Of a stretch of 32,964 nucleotides of DNA, positions 28,401 through 32,964 are shown piece by piece; the first letter of the stretch is position 1, and every line of letters starts with the position of its first letter. Source of the stretch: Hofstenia miamia (taxonomy: Eukaryota; Xenacoelomorpha; Acoela; Hofsteniidae); the NCBI GenBank assembly GCA_900660155.1, contig CABFPE010000244.1, positions 886,469 to 919,432 on the forward strand. The letters are read 5' to 3'. The notes beneath the pieces were generated by a model. The model did not search any database. It worked only from the letters and a program-made list of their open reading frames with translations, and was not told the origin of the DNA. The position numbers and the translations under genes are program-made.

Positions 28401-31400
28401 AGAGTGAGCAGAAAGATTGCTCAATTTCAAGCTGGGGAGGTCAGGTTTGCAATGAAGGGAATGCAAGAAAGAATAAGAGTCTTGAAGAGATCCAGGTGAG
28501 AAGTTGGACAGCAGTTCAAAAATGTAACCAGGGGCGTATTTAGAAGGGGGCTGTGCGCCTAACCCCATTTGGGACAGGCCAATTTCAACTCATTCTCATA
28601 TGATCTGATCAATATATTGATGAATAGTGTTTTTGTTTGACATAAAGTGCAAAAAATGTAGTATCATGTTATTCTTATTACCTCCGTCTGTCTAGCAAGA
28701 AAAACGGTACAAACGAGCAAAACAAAAATGCATTTTGGTGCGAGGAAATTTGAAAAAAGCATCGGTAACTCATTTAAGAAATATTAAGTATTTACAAAGC
28801 TTACCCTATAAAATGAAAGACGTCATCATCACGAGCAAAATTACTTTCATCCAATTGAAAGACCGTTTGACTTGAGAAACTGTTGTGTACGGCTCGCAGA
28901 TGTTCACAATTTGAGAGAGCAAGCCCCCGAGTCATGCTATCAAAATCCCCAGTGAATGAGCGATATTCTTTAAGAGTTTCACCTATATCAACACCAGGAG
29001 CATCACAGTTAAGCAATGTATTAACAATTGCTAAGGTGGCGCAAGCATTGCTGATTGTCTAAAGAGCTATTGTAGCAATATAGTTATTAGTTAAGACTCA
29101 ATGTGCTAGGTGCTCATAATCGGGATGAACAATTTTGAATAAATGGGAGCATTTGCAAAAAGTTAAGCAAACTAAAAATCAAAGTACCTGTTTTGCAAAA
29201 AACACAGTCTCTGTTTGAGGAGAAGAATTGGAACTAGAATTTTTGCTTAAATCTTTGGGATCTTTACCAGTATATTTAAAAAGAAATATTAACCCGTAAA
29301 CGGGCGCAAATTTTTTTAACAACTCTTCATCTAGGGACCAAATTTCTTCCACCTAAAAATGAAAGTTTAATTTTATACATTTAAAACATCAAAAAATAAT
29401 ATAATGATGTTACTAAAAAAGTAGTAATCATTAACATGCAACTTGATAAAAATTGAGATCTGAAAAAGAATGTAAATACCATATATAGTATATTATGATT
29501 TTAGAAATTCAAAGAATGCAGAACTAGGAATACTAACTCAACTAAAACACGTTAAAAACTAAGTTTAATCCAAAGATTAATCATTACACAGCGCTATTGA
29601 AGCAAATCAGTTCGGAACGCTTTTAATGATGCAAATATGAACAAATCACGTAAAGCTAAAATGTACACTAAACTGCACTAAACTTATAGTTGTTAGATTG
29701 AATAAGAAATTAATTGAATGGATTTGAAAATACTATTTATCATTGCTGAATGCGCAATCTTTCCCCATTGTATATCAAAGAAATGTAGAAAACATTTGGC
29801 AAAATAATATTTTGTATTAATACAAAAAGAAATGAATGGAATCATATTTTAATGACGTACTCATATCTAGATGAGAATAAAGTTCTAGTATGACAAGCAC
29901 AAAATTTGGAACTTATTATATGAAGAAAAGTGCATTATAACTTTTGAATGTGTTTAATCAGAACAACTTTCTATGTAAGTTCGATACTTGTGCAGAAGTT
30001 TGAATTTGGAGGTGGTTTCAATCGTTCGTGACATATAGAAGAGACTAGCGTTCTCCGGGAGCTGGTATTTACTGGTACATGTTACTTTGAAGTTGGACTT
30101 GGCAGCACATGTCAGTGGGACTAGGACCACGCATTTCAGAATATACTCAAATTTTTTGTCAAATTTTTCTAAAATAGAAGTTATGTTGTGGGCACAGAAA
30201 CCTTCATGGGACTAGGACCAAATTGAAGGGATTACTGGAATTCCGAATTCAAGATACCCCAGCAAAAATGCGAATTAGAAAGAGCATAAAAAATAATAAT
30301 ATATTTGTTTTAGTAAATGAGAATTTCAAAATTTTTCTCCTAGTTAAACTTCGAGCGTAAAGAATTAATAAGGAAAGATTGGTAAGAAATTTGATGGTTT
30401 AAAAAACTAATATTGAAAAACCACGACTATTAGTTGATTGGGACAGTGCAATTTTATCTATTTTCTCTTGCATTACAACATCTTTTCATATAGAATATCA
30501 ATCACTAAAAATGGTGTCATTAGAGTTTTGTGTGTTACTCTACCAGGAATAATCAAGATTCCGTGTCTAGTAATTTCTAAGTTTTAACATTGAAATCAGT
30601 TCTAAAAAGTATCAACTTTTATATTGTTAAAGATTTAATGAAGGCAGTCAATGGTACATTTATGAGAACTGGCGATTTGGTGCTTTTGAGGAAAAAAACT
30701 CTGTCGTTGTCGAGTTGGGTTTCGGAGTTTGTAAAAATCGTCCCTGATTTTGAAACTGATCTTCTAGCCCAACGCCAGACCTCTCTAAAGATGCAGAGTT
30801 TAAAGTAACTTCAACGAATCATTGTGAAAAACCCAGTCACATACAAAACTTTCACATGCAATAGAGCTAACATCTTGGTATTCTTCATCAAAAAAGATCT
30901 TTATTTGTTTTGACAGATGACGAACAAAAATTGTAGAATAAAGATCCGCTAAATTTCCTTGATGAATGTATTTATTCTTAGAAGTTATATGCGCATTTGA
31001 ATTTTACCTGCAAAACTGTGGTACAGTACCTTTGCGGTTAGTATACAATCAACTTGTGCCAAATTAAGGCGTATGAAGCTTGAAATTCAGTTGGGATGTT
31101 GCATCGGTCATCATCTATTAAAGTACTTTAAGTGACCTTTGCATTCGCAAATCGATTTAAAACAAATATAAAAACAAGCACATTCAAGGGTGTGCTAAAC
31201 TGTTATTTATCGACATGTCTAAGAACTAACCAACCTTGTTAAAAACTACATAAATTTTTCAAGACGTTCTCAATGAGCTACCAAATGATTGGACAATAAA
31301 AAAAACACTAATTTAGTTAGCAAAAATTTCTTTTGGTATTTGATGAGTGTTTATTGATAAAGTTTTCATCAAAATCTGGAAAACATCGATAAGCCAATAT

Positions 31401-31838
31401 CATTTTTTGCTTATCGACAGACAGTAAACTAACAAAATGTTAACGTTTCGGTAAACTCTTTTGTTATACATATATTTAAAAGTACATTTTGGGTATTTTT
31501 TTACCTTAATTGTATTCGAAAGGTTAATTTCCTTGAAAATAAAAACAAACTGTCCAGCTTAAACAGATTAATGCAAAAATACATTGTCGATGATAATCTA
31601 AAATTGCATTAGGTAAAAATACTAAGATCATAGTTTATTTATTTTAAACAAATGCAATAATTTGAAAAAGTATGTCAATAAATGGTGAGACTTTAATCCT
31701 AAATCAAGGACAAACGACATTTTTAATTCGAATACCCTCGATTTCAGCGTACTTGCGCAAACATTACATTGACATTTGCAACAATGACATGTGATAACAA
31801 TTAAGTTCCTTAAACTTAATCATTTGCATATGTCTTTG

Positions 31839-31870
<32 letters not shown>

Positions 31871-32164
31871 TTTTGAAGGAATCCATCAAATTTAAATAGA
31901 ACTTGACCACCAAGCAGTATGAAGGATTTATATGCGGAATTATCAAGTTATTTAGTATTTCATGAAAGGAATAATAATTTTAGTTTTCTAATGAAATGGC
32001 TTCAAAAATAAATCAGCCACTTCCTAAAATGGCTAACAAACTTAAGTGAAAAGTAAATAATAATCCTTCTTAACCTGTACACCTTTTACACCAAATGCCC
32101 TGATAAGGTCTGAGAAAACACCTGGATCTGATTCAATCAAACACCATTCACCATCATTAGACAT
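23471..32164 (-). CDS. UCHL5: UCHL5 (UCH37) proteasome-associated ubiquitin hydrolase, complete, 5 exons
   Basis: Cysteine-type deubiquitinase of the UCH family. In known animals it binds RPN13/ADRM1 on the 19S proteasome cap and trims ubiquitin chains; it also associates with INO80. Joined exons: 32164-32075, 29352-29188, 29058-28805, 24336-24120, 23707-23471 (963 nt, 320 residues plus TGA; human has 329). All junctions are GT-AG and phases agree. The catalytic set is intact: oxyanion Gln85 and Cys91 ([13 protein letters not shown]), His167 (DVFHF), Asp182 (LLELDGL), each displaced by +3 from human Q82/C88/H164/D179. The tail carries the RPN13-binding helix signature [16 protein letters not shown] and ends in a lysine-rich run. 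The start is chosen because [17 protein letters not shown] aligns with the human N-terminus. The third intron is swollen to 4.5 kb by retrotransposons. Function is inferred from the family. Confidence 0.96.
24120..24336 (-). CDS. UCHL5: UCHL5 exon 4 (catalytic Asp)
   Basis: 217 nt, ttttcag| to TTAATG|gttagt. Encodes [20 protein letters not shown] with the catalytic aspartate and the end of the UCH fold, [20 protein letters not shown]. One nucleotide completes the codon split with exon 3. Confidence 0.95.
24709..25026. repeat. Repeat built on GTCCGCTNTGTAC with 20-bp inverted arms
   Basis: The 13-mer GTCCGCTNTGTAC begins at 24709, 24739, 24771, 24947 and 24980, and a near-copy runs inverted at 25014-25026. 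The arms 24951-24970 and 25003-25022 are perfect reverse complements around a 32-nt loop. It has no coding capacity. It lies in UCHL5 intron 3 and may be a small transposable element with internal sub-terminal repeats. Confidence 0.7.
25421..25452. repeat. (TAA)n microsatellite, left flank of the R4/Dong-like insertion
   Basis: Ten TAA units directly before the truncated retrotransposon. With the run at 26957-26980 it forms the split target site. Confidence 0.93.
25452..26955 (+). mobile_element. 5'-truncated R4/Dong-like non-LTR retrotransposon
   Basis: Starts abruptly inside the reverse transcriptase (just after the YxDD region, by comparison with R4/Dong proteins) and ends in the 3' untranslated stretch before (TAA)n. 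The silkworm Dong element of the R4 clade is known to sit in TAA repeats, as here. The frame is intact from the truncation point to the stop, so the copy is young. Confidence 0.82.
25472..26905 (+). CDS. R4/Dong-like ORF C-terminal half: RT thumb, CCHC finger, restriction-like endonuclease
   Basis: 477 codons, open from the truncation to TGA; the ATG at 25472 is just the first Met and not a true start. In order: end of the reverse transcriptase and thumb ([41 protein letters not shown]), zinc finger C284-x2-C287-x8-H296-x4-C301, and a PD-(D/E)xK-type endonuclease with RPD (Pro369-Asp370) and D385 in VIDIAVPKD. This CCHC plus RPD-x14-D layout is typical of R2/R4/NeSL-type LINEs, where the endonuclease nicks the target for priming. 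Codon use is very purine-rich, unlike the host genes. It lies antisense in UCHL5 intron 3. Confidence 0.85.
   Translation: MLQKQVETLEKASRDSGLEFGLGKCAAVTMTRGKCVDGEGLRTSSGDKIEEVKEGYKYLGVIEKDRTDHMEMKMRLRKEYKRRVRKVLQKSALNGQNSIKAINTWAIPVLRYSAGIVRWNKNELRELDRETRKILAAERAFNLNGDVDRLYMTRHKGGKGLLSVEETVEAEALGLKEYVEEQPEGSLLEVTKELKKIRTESEGKKIYQSRMESERQTRYRQKAMHGEYWRNTEKCDREESNKWLKKAGLKRETEALIMAAQEQAIRTNWVKKHIDRRVEVSDKCRLCKKEAETVDHLIAGCEKLAQNEYKFRHDKVGRMVHWSLSRQHGLEAGDKWYEHKPQGVIENEKVKILWDFNIQTSKVIEARRPDIVVVDKEKRLGTVIDIAVPKDRNVESKEKEKIDKYRELAEEIERLWKLKKVEVVPVVVGALGAVSKKHKRYLEELGVPKWGGAVAQKAALLGTARVLRKALRLLGNW
26957..28528 (-). mobile_element. LINE family B, 5'-truncated and decayed
   Basis: Minus-strand pieces of one reverse transcriptase in shifting frames: a pre-RT stretch with [10 protein letters not shown] (near 28360), PLLKSN and [20 protein letters not shown] (28070-28120), [14 protein letters not shown] (27930-27980), [13 protein letters not shown] (near 27690), and [17 protein letters not shown] (27570-27630). 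The 3' end at 26982 reads GGCTAAATAAAGTCATT followed by (ATT)n. No full-length frame remains. Jockey/CR1-like; exact clade not determined. Confidence 0.85.
28529..28804. other. Junction sequence, hAT-terminus-like start
   Basis: Right of LINE family B the text begins caggggcgtatttag, which resembles a hAT-type terminal repeat. No matching second end was found. The rest up to UCHL5 exon 3 is unassigned. Confidence 0.25.
28805..29058 (-). CDS. UCHL5: UCHL5 exon 3 (catalytic Cys and His)
   Basis: 254 nt, ctttag| to ATAGG|gtaagc, phase 0 in and 2 out. Holds SNACAT with the nucleophile, GETLKEY, the crossover-loop region [15 protein letters not shown], and DDDVFHF with the catalytic histidine. 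Confidence 0.96.
29188..29352 (-). CDS. UCHL5: UCHL5 exon 2
   Basis: Fifty-five codons between tttttag| and CAG|gtactt, phase 0 on both sides. Encodes [20 protein letters not shown], a serine/asparagine-rich linker where human has EEPAGSVVQD, and FFAKQ with the oxyanion-hole glutamine. Confidence 0.95.
29353..32074. other. UCHL5 intron 1
   Basis: 2.7-kb intron with unassigned AT-rich sequence. The phrase gggactaggacca occurs twice (about 30118 and 30209), and a (TA)n run lies at 31839-31866. Short open frames here (for example 30590-30808 plus) resemble nothing I know. Confidence 0.5.
32075..32164 (-). CDS. UCHL5: UCHL5 exon 1
   Basis: Thirty codons beginning at ATG (32164-32162) and encoding the conserved UCH start [17 protein letters not shown]. 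Ends CAG|gttaag, phase 0. Any 5' UTR lies to the right; no TATA box or initiator could be singled out. Confidence 0.95.
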
Positions 32165-32964
32165 CTAAAACTAAATGTTTCGAAATTAGATTGTATACTG
32201 AATTCTCCGAATACATATAATTAGTATACTACATGTGAAATACATAATAGTAATCAACGACTTTTAACCCTTTCTTGCATTCCGGTTATATCAATCTGGA
32301 GAAAATCGTTACCATTTCTAGTATAGTGTATGACCATCAGAGGGCACTGGGATAGTTTGTGTCTAATAATCCTAAAATACATGTATATTTTCAATTTTAT
32401 GGTTCTGGTTTGAAATAAAAAGTTCTATGAAAGAAAGGTTAAGAATATAGAGAGCGTTCAATATATATAGAATGTGAAGCTTTGCAAAACACCAGGCAAA
32501 TTTGCGCCCAATACACCTTGGTCAATTGGTTGGTATACTCTGAAGGCATTTAGCAGCAAACCACTTGAAATTCCTACATTGTGTGAATTTTTTGTATAGA
32601 AGTCAACTGTTTACTGCAATCAGATAAAATGTTTTGCATCCAAAGCGGTACATATTTACACATGCTTTGCCATTCTCGATAAGGTTGGTCCAATTTTTTG
32701 TATTCAAATTCAATACTATGCACATATTTGACCACCATGTATCTACTAAAAAGATCAAAAAACAAATTTTTGTGATTTATCAAAACTCAGCACAACTTTT
32801 TTAATTTGAAAAAATTGTTTTGAGTCTTGAAAAATTGCAAACATTTTGTATTTCAATTTTTGAAATCGGTACATAGTGATGAACTTTAAAAATTGAAAAT
32901 TTAGTACTTTCTGCCTTATCTAGTACTGAAATCTGCATCCACCCCTGATATATATATATATATA
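32165..32964. other. Upstream flank of UCHL5, no gene recognised
   Basis: 800 bp before the UCHL5 start should contain its promoter, but no element could be singled out. A 69-codon minus frame at 32574-32783 is unassigned. The window ends in a (TA)n run. Confidence 0.4.

Noticed and set aside
32574..32783. 69-codon minus frame upstream of UCHL5 as a further exon
   Set aside because: UCHL5 already has a complete N-terminus at 32164, and the frame has no recognisable match; kept as unassigned.
1..32964. CRISPR arrays, bacterial operon signals, tRNA or rRNA genes
   Set aside because: The window is eukaryotic by its spliced genes and LINEs; no regular repeat-spacer array, rRNA stretch or tRNA cloverleaf was seen.

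Overview
This is a eukaryotic (invertebrate-like) nuclear genome window: strongly AT-rich, intron-rich, full of (TAA)n microsatellites and of LINE, mariner-like and hAT-like debris. The species cannot be named from the sequence. Short introns of 42-45 bp next to multi-kilobase introns, and two genes packed 342 bp apart, recall animals that use spliced-leader trans-splicing (tunicates, flatworms, some cnidarians), but that is only a hint.

Two protein-coding genes, both on the minus strand and both proteasome-associated, could be reconstructed exon by exon with consistent splice phases. UCHL5 (UCH37), the deubiquitinase that docks on the 19S subunit RPN13, is complete: five exons from ATG at 32164 to stop at 23471, 320 residues, with catalytic Cys91, His167 and Asp182. 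Directly downstream lies the 5' half of PSME4 (PA200/Blm10), the HEAT-repeat activator of the 20S core: 18 exons from ATG at 23128 (or 23209) to 1936, about 812 residues, roughly the first 880 residues of the human protein. The remaining exons must lie left of the window.

Layout: 1-460, decayed 3' end of an R4/Dong-like retrotransposon. 461-1935, no gene seen. 1936-23209, PSME4 with introns that carry a mariner relic (8427-8760), a small palindrome-ended element (9549-9824), a broken transposon-like ORF (10636-11590), a LINE fragment (12120-12935), a GC-rich repeat element (13490-14345), and a badly assembled stretch with four single N characters (21194-22656). 23471-32164, UCHL5; its third intron holds a young R4/Dong-like insertion (25452-26955) sitting in the TAA tail of an older LINE on the other strand (26957-28528), plus an unusual repeat with 20-bp inverted arms (24709-25026). 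32165-32964, upstream flank of UCHL5 with nothing recognisable.

The most interesting points are the UCHL5-PSME4 linkage with an operon-like gap, the coexistence of 42-45 bp and 5 kb introns in one gene, the nesting of one retrotransposon in the microsatellite tail of another, and an assembly error that duplicates part of UCHL5. All family assignments rest on remembered protein sequences and reading by eye; no searches were run.
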